A stretch of DNA of 44,833 nucleotides from Lachnospiraceae bacterium NK4A179. Its GTDB lineage: Bacteria; Bacillota; Clostridia; Lachnospirales; Lachnospiraceae. The translations under genes and the position numbers were made by a program. A model generated the notes under the pieces. The model saw only the letters and a list, made by a program, of their open reading frames with translations, was not told the origin of the DNA and made no database searches. Below are positions 33,044 to 41,687 of this stretch, piece by piece (within the stretch, counting starts at the first letter, position 1; every line of letters begins with the position of its first letter). The stretch spans positions 1-44,833 of the forward strand of contig ATWC01000027.1 of assembly GCA_000421045.1 (NCBI GenBank). Direction: 5' to 3'.

Positions 33044-34783
33044 TCACACCTCAAACTGACTTCTGTACAGATTGCTGTAAAATCCTTCCTGTTTCAGAAG
33101 ATCCTCGTGCTTACCCTGTTCGATGATATTTCCATCCTTCATTACAAGTATGCAATCTGCTTCCTTTATTGTCGAAAGTCGGTGAGCCACGATAAACGAT
33201 GTGCGTCCCTTCATCATCGTTGCAAAAGCTTTCTGAATACGTATCTCGGTACGGGTATCGATCGAGCTTGTAGCCTCATCAAGTATAAGCATGGGAGGCA
33301 GGGCAAGCATAACACGGCTTATGCATATAAGCTGTTTCTGTCCCTGTGAAAGTGCGCCTCCGTCCTCACCGATCACGGTATCATAACCATTAGGCAGCTG
33401 CTTTATAAAAGAATGCGCATGTGAATTCTTTGCAGCCCTTATCATCTCCTCATCGGAAGCATCCGGTTTTCCCATGATTATATTTTCCCTTATCGTTCCG
33501 GGCTTAAGCCAGGTGTCCTGAAGCACCATTCCGAAATTGGTCCTGAGAGAATGCCTCGTGAGCTTTTTTACATCCTTATCATCAACTTTTATGCTGCCGC
33601 TCTTCGTGTCATAAAAACGCATCAGAAGGTTTATGAGAGTAGTCTTTCCGCAGCCGGTAGGGCCTACTATCGCAAACCTTTCACCTGAATGTGCATGGAT
33701 GTTTACGTTCTCAAGAAGCTTTTTATCTTCAGTATAAGAGAAACATACATCATCTATATCGATATTTCCTTTTACATCATCAAGTAATACCGCATCATCA
33801 GCATCAGGAAGTTCTGCTTTCTCGTCGATCAGTTCAAATATCCTTCCGGCACATGCAATAGCTCCCTGAAGCTCGGTCACCACTCCTGATATCTCGTTAA
33901 ACGGTTTTGTATACTGTGTTGCAAAAGTAAGGAATGCCGTGAGACTTCCTATGGAAAAGCGTCCCTTTATAACAGCATACGCTCCCGATACGGCAACTGC
34001 AGCATAAACCATGTTATTCACAAAACGCGTAGAAGGATTTGTAAGTGATGAAGCAAACAATGCTTTCAGAGAAACACCGGTAAGCTCCGAGTTATTGGCA
34101 TTAAAACGCTGCCTTGCCCTGTCTTCATATGCAAAAGCCTGAACGATCTTTTCCTGTTCTATCATTTCGGAAATTATGGTCGTCTGTACCGCACGCACTT
34201 CGCTTTGTTTCTTGAAATATCTGTAAGTGCTCTTCGCAATGGCTGAAGCCACAAATATCGAAAGAGGTGTGAGTACAACCACAACAAGCGTAATCGCAGG
34301 GCTTAACATGAACATAAGCACAAGTGTTCCGATAATGGTTATCACTCCCGTGAAGAACTGCGTGAAGCCCATGAGCAGACCGTCAGCGAACTGATCTGCA
34401 TCGGCTATGATGCGGCTTACTGTCTCGCCCGTAGGATGTCTGTCAAGATACGATAACGGAAGCTCATTAATATGCCGCATAGCGTCTTTCCTGATATCCC
34501 TTACGGTCCCAAATGTAATATGATTATTGCATGCTCCGAGTATCCACTGGGCTGCGGCAGAAACTGCGACAACTAAAGCCATCTTGAGAAGGACTATCGT
34601 AAGTCCGTTCCAGTCAACCTGTCCTTTGCCGATTATCATATCCACCGCATCACCGGTAAGCACCGGAAGAAAAAGTGAAAGTGTAGCCGATACTGCTGCA
34701 AAAAAAATCGATGCCACCACAAAGAATATATACGGCTTTATATAGTTCAGTATTCTTTTTAGTATTCTTATATTTTCTTTCAT
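33044..34783 (-). CDS. ABC exporter half, consensus-site Walker subunit
   Basis: A 579-residue half-transporter: six membrane helices (about 1-310) fused to an ATPase. Walker A is GPTGCGKTT near 375-383, Walker B is MLILDEATSSID with the catalytic Glu intact, and the switch His is present in IVAHRLST. Its signature motif is degenerate, LSQGQ in place of LSGGQ. This complements the degenerate Walker B and switch of the upstream partner gene, as in TM287/288, BmrCD and LmrCD heterodimers. It likely exports drugs, lipids or peptides; substrate unknown. It starts 14 bases behind its partner. Confidence 0.93.
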   Translation of the reverse strand: MKENIRILKRILNYIKPYIFFVVASIFFAAVSATLSLFLPVLTGDAVDMIIGKGQVDWNGLTIVLLKMALVVAVSAAAQWILGACNNHITFGTVRDIRKDAMRHINELPLSYLDRHPTGETVSRIIADADQFADGLLMGFTQFFTGVITIIGTLVLMFMLSPAITLVVVVLTPLSIFVASAIAKSTYRYFKKQSEVRAVQTTIISEMIEQEKIVQAFAYEDRARQRFNANNSELTGVSLKALFASSLTNPSTRFVNNMVYAAVAVSGAYAVIKGRFSIGSLTAFLTFATQYTKPFNEISGVVTELQGAIACAGRIFELIDEKAELPDADDAVLLDDVKGNIDIDDVCFSYTEDKKLLENVNIHAHSGERFAIVGPTGCGKTTLINLLMRFYDTKSGSIKVDDKDVKKLTRHSLRTNFGMVLQDTWLKPGTIRENIIMGKPDASDEEMIRAAKNSHAHSFIKQLPNGYDTVIGEDGGALSQGQKQLICISRVMLALPPMLILDEATSSIDTRTEIRIQKAFATMMKGRTSFIVAHRLSTIKEADCILVMKDGNIIEQGKHEDLLKQEGFYSNLYRSQFEV

Positions 34784-34797
34784 TTATTATTTCCCGA

Positions 34798-36507
34798 TCA
34801 GAACTGTGATTCGTATATTTCTCTGTAAACGCTGCATGTATCAAGCAGTTCTTCATGTGTTCCCATTCCGACAGCACTGCCCTCATCAAGCACAACTATG
34901 ATATCAGCATGCATTATGGATGCTGTACGCTGGGATACTATAAACAGTGTCGGTGCATCATCCATTTCTTTTATGGCTTTCCTGAGCGCTGCATCCGTGG
35001 CAAAATCAAGTGCTGAAGTACTGTCATCCATTATCAGTATGCCGGGATGTTTGATAAGAGCTCTTGCGATACAGAGCCTCTGTCTCTGTCCTCCGGAAAA
35101 ATTGCTTCCCCCCTGCGATACCTCAGCCTCAAGACCTCCATCCTTATCCATTACAAAGTCATACGCCTGAGCATCTTTAAGAGCCTTTATTATCTCTTCA
35201 TCCGATGCATCTTCACGTCCGAACAGCAGGTTGTCTTTTATCGTTCCCGTAAAAAGAACCGACTTCTGGGGAACCACTGCTATCCTGGATCTGAGTGATG
35301 CATATGTATAATCCTTTACATCTGTTCCGTCTATTAATACACTTCCGTCTGCCGTATCATAAAAACGAGGTATAAGATTTACAAGCGAAGTTTTTCCGGA
35401 ACCGGTTCCGCCTATGATACCCACGGTACTTCCGGATGGAACTTTAAACGATATATCTCTTATCGCTTCTTCGGAAGCTCCCGCATATCTTACGGAAACA
35501 TCTTTAAATTCAACACTGCAGGGGTTCTCTGCTGCCGGCACATTTTTCTCCCCTTCCTTCATTGAAGGTTCCATATCGAGCACATCAGCTATCCTGTCAG
35601 CACAAGCAAGGGCACGTGAGAGCTGCACTATCAGATTTGCAAGTTTTACAAGCTCCACAAGTATCTGACCCATGTAATTCACAAGAGCCACAACATCACC
35701 CTGTGTAAGCCTGCCGGTATCTACTGCCACCCCACCGGTCCATAAAAGATATATAAGCGCGGCATTTATGATGATAAAAGTAAAAGGATTCATCAGCGCA
35801 GAAATACGCCCCGTAATTATCTGCAGTGAAGTAAGCGAATCATTCTTTTCGCTGAATTCATCAAACTCTCTCTTTTCGGTTCCGAAGGCCCTGATCACCC
35901 TCACACCGTTTAAGTTCGATCTGGCCGAAAGCATTACCTTATCAAGCCTTCCCTGTATCGAACGATATTTCGGTGCAGTAAGCGCCATTATGCCATAGAC
36001 AACTATAGAAAGCAGTATCACTGCCGCCACAAAAATAAGTGCAGCCTTAAAGTCTATGGTAAAGGCCATTATAACTGCGCCGAACACAACAAACGGAGAG
36101 CGCAGGAAAAGACGGAGGAACATGTTCACTCCGCCCTGTACAGATGCTATATCGCTTGTAAGTCTTGTTATCATTGTGGATGTGCCGAGCGTATCTATCT
36201 CTGAATATGAAAGAGACAGAAGATGCGAGAACACATCCTTCTTCACGCCGGCCGCAAAATTGACCGCAGCTTTTGCAGAAAAATACTGTGCAGACAGTGC
36301 GCACACGAGACCCACAACTGCAAAAAGCAGCATCAGTCCGACCATTTTGCCGATATAGGCCATATCATGTCCCGGTATGCCCACATCTACTATCCGCTTT
36401 ACAACAAGCGGTATTATCAATTCAAATGTCGCTTCCAGGAGTTTAAAGAGAGGTCCCAGGAAGCACTCAAGTTTGTAATCCTTAAGATATTTTAAAAGCC
36501 TTTTCAA
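34798..36507 (-). CDS. ABC exporter half, degenerate-site subunit
   Basis: A 569-residue half-transporter with six membrane helices and an ATPase. Walker A GGTGSGKTS and signature FSGGQRQR are canonical. Walker B reads ILIMDDSTSALD, with Asp where the catalytic Glu should be, and the switch is IVSQRTASI, with Gln for His. Paired with the 579-residue neighbour, it forms one hydrolytic and one degenerate site. The start is TTG at 36507, 7 bases after the DJ-1 stop codon, with a poor ribosome site (GGGATGAG), so coupling to the DJ-1 gene is likely. Divergent MarR-type gene nearby suggests inducible control. Confidence 0.93.
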   Translation of the reverse strand: MKRLLKYLKDYKLECFLGPLFKLLEATFELIIPLVVKRIVDVGIPGHDMAYIGKMVGLMLLFAVVGLVCALSAQYFSAKAAVNFAAGVKKDVFSHLLSLSYSEIDTLGTSTMITRLTSDIASVQGGVNMFLRLFLRSPFVVFGAVIMAFTIDFKAALIFVAAVILLSIVVYGIMALTAPKYRSIQGRLDKVMLSARSNLNGVRVIRAFGTEKREFDEFSEKNDSLTSLQIITGRISALMNPFTFIIINAALIYLLWTGGVAVDTGRLTQGDVVALVNYMGQILVELVKLANLIVQLSRALACADRIADVLDMEPSMKEGEKNVPAAENPCSVEFKDVSVRYAGASEEAIRDISFKVPSGSTVGIIGGTGSGKTSLVNLIPRFYDTADGSVLIDGTDVKDYTYASLRSRIAVVPQKSVLFTGTIKDNLLFGREDASDEEIIKALKDAQAYDFVMDKDGGLEAEVSQGGSNFSGGQRQRLCIARALIKHPGILIMDDSTSALDFATDAALRKAIKEMDDAPTLFIVSQRTASIMHADIIVVLDEGSAVGMGTHEELLDTCSVYREIYESQF

Positions 36508-36514
36508 TTAAGTC

Positions 36515-37072
36515 TCATCCCATTCCCGGAACCATAACAGAGGCTCCGATCTTATCAGCATTTGTTTTATCTGTCAGCACTTCAAGCAGCTTAAGACCAA
36601 ATTCAACGCTGGTCCCCATACCTCTTGATGTGATGATATGATCCGAAACTGCAACCGGTTCCTTTGTAAGATCTGCACCTTCGAGTGCATCTTCCATTCC
36701 ACCGTAACATGTTGCAAGTCTTCCCTTTAATATTCCGAGCCTTCCGAGTATAGTAGGCGCAGCACATATAGCTGCGACAAACTTTCCTTCTTTATCAAAC
36801 TCTTTTACCTTATCCATCAGGAGCTCACATTTTTCAAGATTCTGATGTCCGAGTTTTCCACCCGGAAGCACTATCATATCAACAGTATCAAAATCCAATT
36901 CTTCAATACATATATCTGCATATATATCGATATCATGCGAACCGTGAATAAGTCTGTCTCCCATTACCGAAACAGTAACGACATTCACACCGCCGCGTCT
37001 GAGTATATCCACCGGAGTCAGTGCTTCGATTTCTTCAAATCCGTCTGCATAGAAAACAGCAGTTTTTTTCAT
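36515..37072 (-). CDS. DJ-1/PfpI-family protein
   Basis: A 185-residue member of the DJ-1 subgroup of the DJ-1/ThiJ/PfpI superfamily (YajL, ThiJ-like). The nucleophile elbow is AAICAAP with Cys103. Upstream Glu residues in FYADGFEEIEAL near 7-18 correspond to the conserved acidic partner, and LPGGKLG near 69-75 is the conserved turn. Proposed family activities include methylglyoxal handling and protein deglycation, which are debated; a stress-protection role is likely. ATG at 37072 follows AAGGAGGT. It heads the run that includes the ABC exporter. Confidence 0.9.
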   Translation of the reverse strand: MKKTAVFYADGFEEIEALTPVDILRRGGVNVVTVSVMGDRLIHGSHDIDIYADICIEELDFDTVDMIVLPGGKLGHQNLEKCELLMDKVKEFDKEGKFVAAICAAPTILGRLGILKGRLATCYGGMEDALEGADLTKEPVAVSDHIITSRGMGTSVEFGLKLLEVLTDKTNADKIGASVMVPGMG

Positions 37073-37091
37073 ATTCTCAATACCTCCTTGT

Positions 37092-37119
37092 GTAAATTTA
37101 CCATCTGTAGATTATACCA
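37092..37119. promoter_or_regulatory. Divergent promoter region with palindrome between the DJ-1 and marR-type genes
   Basis: Minus strand: extended -10 TGGTATAAT (37119-37111) would start the DJ-1 transcript near 37104. A perfect 10-bp palindrome, GTAAATTTAC (37092-37101), sits just inside that transcript. On the plus strand it overlaps a weak TTGTGT/TTATAC promoter for the regulator. A MarR dimer bound there could control both directions; this is inference. Confidence 0.5.
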
Positions 37120-37172
37120 TTTTTATGTTAAACTAATAAAGATGCACACAAAGCGAAAGGAGGATACGCTAT

Positions 37173-37634
37173 TTGACAACCAAACGCATTACCTTTGAAC
37201 AGATTGAAGATTTCTTCAGTGAAGAACTTGATATGGACAGGGTATTTCATTCAATGGAAAGAGCCGATTACGTACTCCTGCGTCACATCCAAAATATAAG
37301 CAAAAGCAGAGATGATGACCGCGTATATCTGAGAGAACTCGGTGAATCCATGGGAGTAGACATGCAGATGCTCTCAAGAATGATAACGTCCGTACAGGAC
37401 AAGGGCTATGTGCTCTGGCTCACAAAAGAAGATAAGAGCGGCACTTACGTTGTTCTTACCGATGGTGGCATTAAACGAATCGATAAAGAAAAAGAGGAGA
37501 TGCGAGAGACCTTTGCAAAGATCAAACGCACCATCCCCCATGAAGATCTTGAGATCACTCTTGATACTTTTCAGAAAATTTCCGGAATAATCAAGAAACA
37601 ATGGGCTCTAAAGGATACTATTGCATCTTCTTAA
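37173..37634 (+). CDS. MarR-family transcriptional regulator
   Basis: A 153-residue winged-helix protein of MarR type. The DNA-binding part is residues about 40-105: VYLRELGESMGVDMQMLSRMI as the helix-turn-helix, then GYVLWLTKEDKSGTYVVLTDGGI as the wing. Flanking helices would form the dimer interface. The start is a TTG at 37173 placed eight bases behind a perfect AAAGGAGG; no nearby ATG fits. It is divergent from the DJ-1/ABC exporter run and converges with dapL, overlapping its end by 17 bases. Autoregulation and exporter control are plausible, but no inducer is known. Confidence 0.85.
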   Translation: MTTKRITFEQIEDFFSEELDMDRVFHSMERADYVLLRHIQNISKSRDDDRVYLRELGESMGVDMQMLSRMITSVQDKGYVLWLTKEDKSGTYVVLTDGGIKRIDKEKEEMRETFAKIKRTIPHEDLEITLDTFQKISGIIKKQWALKDTIASS

Positions 37635-38835
37635 TGCGGTCTACCGCTGCAACAGTATTCTCATAGCTTCCGAAAGCGGTGAGTCTGAAATAATGCTCGC
37701 CGCTGGGTCCGAAGCCCGATCCCGGTGTTCCGACCACATTAGCTCTTTCAAGAAGCATATCAAAGAAATCCCAACTGCTCATCCCATCAGGTGTCTTAAG
37801 CCATATATAAGGCGCATTTTTTCCGCCGTATACTTCGTATCCTGCCTCTTTTAATCCATCAAGGATGTAGGCAGCATTCTTCATATAATATGCAACCTGC
37901 TCTTTAAGCTGCTTCTTTCCCTCTTCGGAATAAACTGCTTCTCCGGCTCTCTGTATTATGTACGGTGCACCATTGTATTTTGTTCCGTGTCTTCTTGCCC
38001 ATAATGAGTGCAGCATAACATCTCCCGACTTAAGATCCTTAGGCACAACCGTATAGCCGAGACGTACACCCGTAAATCCTGCATTCTTTGAGAATGAATG
38101 GATCTCTATGGCACAGGTCCTTGCTCCTTCACATTCGTAAATGCTGTGAGGGATCGAGGCATCTGATATATATGCTTCATAAGCCGCATCATATATGATC
38201 ACAGCCTTAACCTTATTTGCATAATCAACCCATTTCTGCAGAGCATCCTTTGTAATGACGCCTCCGGTAGGATTGTTAGGGAAGCAGAGATATATGATAT
38301 CCGGTGTCTCGGAAGGTATCTCCGGCATGAAACCATTCTCTGCAGTACAGGGCATATAAATAAGATCAGACCATGTCTCTGTCTGTTCATTAAAAGTACC
38401 TGCACGTCCTGCCATTACATTTGTATCAACATATACAGGATATACCGGATCGCAAACCGCAACCCTGCATTCCTTTGAAAAAATCTCCTGTATATTTCCG
38501 CAATCTCCCTTTGCACCGTCAGAAATAAAGATCTCATCCGGCGATATATCACAGCCTCTTGCCTTGTAGTCATTATCGGCTGCTGCCTTTCTTAAGAATT
38601 CATATCCCAGATCAGGTGCATAACCGTGAAAGCCTTCTGCCGTAGCCATTTCATCAACAGCCTTGTGCATAGCCTCTGTGATCGCAGGTGCTATCGGAAG
38701 TGTCACATCACCTATAGAAAGCTTTATGACTTTTCTGTCCGGATGTGACGCCTCATACTCTCTCTGTTTCCTTGCTACTGTTGAAAACAGATAACTGCCG
38801 CGAAGTTTAAGATAATCTCCATTTGCCGTAAACAT
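37618..38835 (-). CDS. dapL: LL-diaminopimelate aminotransferase
   Basis: A PLP-dependent class I/II aminotransferase that makes LL-diaminopimelate directly from tetrahydrodipicolinate, bypassing the succinyl or acetyl routes. Hallmarks: YLKLRGSYLFSTVARK at the N-terminus, FHGYAPDLGYEFLR, SDGAKGDCGNIQEIF, CFPNNPTGG, and the PLP lysine in IHSFSKNAGFTGVRLGY near residue 240. The frame opens at a TTG (38850), but ATG at 38835 lies six bases behind AAGGAG and gives the usual start, so a 405-residue protein is annotated. Its start overlaps the dapF end by 29 bases. Confidence 0.95.
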   Translation of the reverse strand: MFTANGDYLKLRGSYLFSTVARKQREYEASHPDRKVIKLSIGDVTLPIAPAITEAMHKAVDEMATAEGFHGYAPDLGYEFLRKAAADNDYKARGCDISPDEIFISDGAKGDCGNIQEIFSKECRVAVCDPVYPVYVDTNVMAGRAGTFNEQTETWSDLIYMPCTAENGFMPEIPSETPDIIYLCFPNNPTGGVITKDALQKWVDYANKVKAVIIYDAAYEAYISDASIPHSIYECEGARTCAIEIHSFSKNAGFTGVRLGYTVVPKDLKSGDVMLHSLWARRHGTKYNGAPYIIQRAGEAVYSEEGKKQLKEQVAYYMKNAAYILDGLKEAGYEVYGGKNAPYIWLKTPDGMSSWDFFDMLLERANVVGTPGSGFGPSGEHYFRLTAFGSYENTVAAVDRIKKMQ

Positions 38836-39670
38836 CGATGTCTCCTTCAAATACTGTTGTGGCGGGGCCTGTCATGAAAACATGACCATCTTCTTTCCAT
38901 TCGATATCAATGTATCCGCCCCGAAGCTTTACATTGACTTTTCTTCCGGTCTTATTGTTCAATATGCATGCAACCACAGATGCACATGTCCCGGTACCGC
39001 AGGCAAGGGTCTCACCCGTTCCGCGTTCCCATACACGCATATCTATATGGCTGTCATCAATAACTTTTACAAATTCAGCATTCACATGTTTCGGAAATCT
39101 TTCATGCTTTTCGAATGCCGGTCCCATCTTTTCAAAATCATCATAATCATTGTCCGGTACAAAAAAGACAGCATGCGGATTCCCCATTGATACGCAGGTC
39201 ATCCTCCAGGTCTTCCCAAGCACTTCTATTTCTTCATCTATGACTGCTTTAGCATTTTTATCATTCGGTATTACGGGAACCTTTTCAGGTTCGAGGATAG
39301 GCACTCCCATATCAACGGTAACGCTTTCTGTCTTTCCATCCTTACCCAGATGAAGCTCCAGCGTTTTTACCGAACCGAAGCTTTCTATCGTAAGCGTAGT
39401 GTTCTTTGTAAGGCCTCTGTCATATGCAAACTTGGCAACACACCTTATACCGTTTCCGCACATTTCAGATCTGGAACCGTCGGAATTATACATTTCCATT
39501 TCGAATTCAGCCTGTTTTCCCGGATTAACAAAAATAAGGCCGTCACTTCCGACGCCAAAGTGTCTGTCACTGATGCGTCTGGCAAGTTCTGCCTTATCCT
39601 TTATCTGCTCGGTCGCTCCGTCAACATAAACGTAATCATTGCCGCAACCTTCCATTTTTACAAAATGCAT
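38807..39670 (-). CDS. dapF: Diaminopimelate epimerase
   Basis: Converts LL- to meso-diaminopimelate for lysine and peptidoglycan. The 287-residue, two-lobed protein has both catalytic cysteines: SEMCGNGIRCVAKF near residues 67-80 and TLACGTGTCASVVA near 216-229. The N-terminus MEGCGNDYVYVDG is typical. ATG at 39670 follows GGAGGTAAG. It sits between the ANTAR regulator (7-base gap) and dapL (overlap), so the last two steps of the DapL route are in one unit behind glnA. Confidence 0.96.
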   Translation of the reverse strand: MHFVKMEGCGNDYVYVDGATEQIKDKAELARRISDRHFGVGSDGLIFVNPGKQAEFEMEMYNSDGSRSEMCGNGIRCVAKFAYDRGLTKNTTLTIESFGSVKTLELHLGKDGKTESVTVDMGVPILEPEKVPVIPNDKNAKAVIDEEIEVLGKTWRMTCVSMGNPHAVFFVPDNDYDDFEKMGPAFEKHERFPKHVNAEFVKVIDDSHIDMRVWERGTGETLACGTGTCASVVACILNNKTGRKVNVKLRGGYIDIEWKEDGHVFMTGPATTVFEGDIDVYGKWRLS

Positions 39671-39677
39671 TTAATAC

Positions 39678-40229
39678 TTACCTCCAATGCTCATCCATCA
39701 ATGTCAGTATCATCTGCGCTGTTTCGGTAAGTCCCGTGCCGTTACCCATACTGAGCTTCTGCATATACCTGTGAGCCTCACTCTCCGTCATGTTGTTTCT
39801 GTCCATGAGAAGAGCCTTTGCTTCATTGATGATAGCCTTTTCTTTATCAGAACGTACAACAGGTCCTTTTTTCTTCCTGCGGTTCTCGCGTTCACTTACC
39901 ATCATCCCGAGAGTCGCAACAAGTTCACCTGCTTTCACAGGCATCATAACTGTAACTATATTTGAATCTTCTTTTTCAGTGATGATCCCGGCGGGTGCCA
40001 CAAGAAGCATTTCAAACGCGGCCGGAAGTTCATCCCTCAGATCTGTATAGATCATATCGGGATACTTATGGCCACATATTATTATTCCGCTTTCAAGTTC
40101 CTGCGCCGCAAGCAGCGCCTGACTTCCAAGTACACATACGGAAGCGACATCATATCCGTTTCTTACAAAAAGAGAACGGATTCCCAGAGCTTCATCCTGT
40201 CTGCTAAACAGAACTATCAGATTTGTCAT
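39678..40229 (-). CDS. ANTAR-domain RNA-binding response regulator-like protein
   Basis: A 183-residue protein with a degenerate receiver-like domain (about 1-110; the acidic phospho-site residues are not conserved) and a C-terminal ANTAR domain (about 125-183): KAIINEAKALLMDRNNMTESEAHRYMQKLSM. ANTAR proteins bind paired hexaloop hairpins in nascent RNA and stop terminators from forming; many act in nitrogen metabolism. Its place 11 bases behind glnA supports a nitrogen role. No terminator and no canonical double-hairpin target was recognised in the short glnA leader, so its target may be elsewhere. Confidence 0.87.
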   Translation of the reverse strand: MTNLIVLFSRQDEALGIRSLFVRNGYDVASVCVLGSQALLAAQELESGIIICGHKYPDMIYTDLRDELPAAFEMLLVAPAGIITEKEDSNIVTVMMPVKAGELVATLGMMVSERENRRKKKGPVVRSDKEKAIINEAKALLMDRNNMTESEAHRYMQKLSMGNGTGLTETAQMILTLMDEHWR

Positions 40230-40240
40230 ATGCTTCAGTA

Positions 40241-41575
40241 TCAGTACTTATATAAGTAACGATCGATCTCCCACTGGGTAACCTGCTCACTGTACATGCC
40301 CCATTCACGCTTCTTTGCACTTACATAAAGAGGCGCAATGTGAGGACCTAACGCTTCCATGATAACCTTGTCCTTCTCAAGTGCCTCAACGGCATCAAGA
40401 AGATTTGTGGGAAGTGATTCGATCTTTGCTTTCTTTCTCTCGCTCTCTGTCATTTCAAAGATATTGCGGCTTACAGGAGCAGGCGGCTTGATCTTGTTCT
40501 TGATACCGTCAAGTCCTGCTGCCAGAGCGATAGCTATAGCAAGATACGGATTTGCAGCTGAATCAGGGCTTCTGAGCTCGACTCTTGTTCCCTCACCCCT
40601 TGCTGAGGGGATACGTATGAGCGGGCTTCTGTTCTTTGCACTCCATGCGATATGAACCGGAGCCTCATAACCGGGCACAAGACGCTTGTATGAGTTTACA
40701 AGAGGGTTCATGATCGCAGTCATAGCCTTCATGTGCTTCATGATACCGCCCATGAAATAGTATGCTTCCTGACTCAGACCATACTCGTCCTTAGGATCCT
40801 GGAATATATTTTTTCCACCCTTTGAGAGTGAAAGATTAAGATGCATTCCGGAACCTGCAGTTCCATACTTAGGCTTGGGCATAAATGTTGCATGCTGTCC
40901 GTGACGTCTTGCGATCGTCTTTACTGCAAGCTTGAATGTCATGATATTATCGGCTGTCTTAAGAGCCTCATCATAACGGAAATCTATCTCATGCTGTGCA
41001 GGTGCACACTCATGATGTGATGCTTCTATATCAAAGCCCATATCTTCAAGAGTGAGTACCATGTCTCTTCTTGCATTTTCTCCAAGATCCACAGGGCCCA
41101 GATCAAAGTAGCCTGCTCTCTCATATGCGACTGTTGTGGGCTGTGCATTTTCGTCTGTCTGGAACAGGAAGAACTCACACTCCGGACCTACATTGAGTGT
41201 ATAGCCCAGATCAGCAGCATCCTTTATGGCACGCTTAAGTACATATCTGGGATCACCCTCAAAAGGATTTCCGCTTGTGTCATACACATCACAGATAAGT
41301 CTTGCAACCTTTCCATGCTGGGGCCTCCAGGGGAATATCTCCATTGTGTCCGGATCCGGATGAAGATACATATCGGATTCCTCTATTCTGGCGAACCCTT
41401 CAATGGATGAACCATCGAACATACACTTATTGTTAAGTGCGTCCTTGAGGTGATCATCAGTTATGGCAATGTTCTTTAAATTTCCGAACACGTCAGTGAA
41501 CTGAAGTCGTATGAACTCAACATTCTCTTCCTCCGCAATACGGAGAATGTCTTCCTTACTGTATTTCCTGGTCAT
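40241..41575 (-). CDS. glnA: Glutamine synthetase, type I
   Basis: Makes glutamine from glutamate, ammonia and ATP. The 444-residue length and features match GSI-alpha of Firmicutes: [30 protein letters not shown] (Asp loop), [36 protein letters not shown]-site [14 protein letters not shown] and the Glu flap in [20 protein letters not shown]. The adenylylation-loop Tyr pattern of GSI-beta is not seen, so regulation is probably by feedback and transcription. ATG at 41575 follows AAGGAGACG. It leads glnA-ANTAR-dapF-dapL. Confidence 0.97.
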   Translation of the reverse strand: MTRKYSKEDILRIAEEENVEFIRLQFTDVFGNLKNIAITDDHLKDALNNKCMFDGSSIEGFARIEESDMYLHPDPDTMEIFPWRPQHGKVARLICDVYDTSGNPFEGDPRYVLKRAIKDAADLGYTLNVGPECEFFLFQTDENAQPTTVAYERAGYFDLGPVDLGENARRDMVLTLEDMGFDIEASHHECAPAQHEIDFRYDEALKTADNIMTFKLAVKTIARRHGQHATFMPKPKYGTAGSGMHLNLSLSKGGKNIFQDPKDEYGLSQEAYYFMGGIMKHMKAMTAIMNPLVNSYKRLVPGYEAPVHIAWSAKNRSPLIRIPSARGEGTRVELRSPDSAANPYLAIAIALAAGLDGIKNKIKPPAPVSRNIFEMTESERKKAKIESLPTNLLDAVEALEKDKVIMEALGPHIAPLYVSAKKREWGMYSEQVTQWEIDRYLYKY

Positions 41576-41646
41576 TTCGTCTCCTTTTTCCCGGGAATGT
41601 TTTTGTCCCGATACATTGTTTTGTTATGATAGCATCTTTGTACGGG

Positions 41647-41652
41647 ATTATA
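41647..41652 (-). promoter_or_regulatory. Promoter of glnA operon (-10 box)
   Basis: Minus-strand TATAAT (41652-41647) lies between pyrG and glnA; the -35 region is weak. The leader is about 65 bases and contains a small hairpin (CGGGA at 41610-41606 with TCCCG at 41596-41592, 9-base loop). Weak -35 boxes suit activator-dependent promoters, but no GlnR site was recognised. Confidence 0.55.
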
Positions 41653-41687
41653 AAGGAAACATGCGTTATACTGCATAAACAGATTTT

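Noticed and set aside
32336-33349. 337-residue plus-strand open frame
   Set aside because: It lies opposite the membrane-protein and ABC genes; low-complexity Phe/Ile/Cys/Ser content is expected of an antisense shadow.
41576-41640. ANTAR double-hairpin target in the glnA leader
   Set aside because: Only one small hairpin with a 9-base loop is seen; no pair of 6-base loops with A and G at the required places and no terminator.
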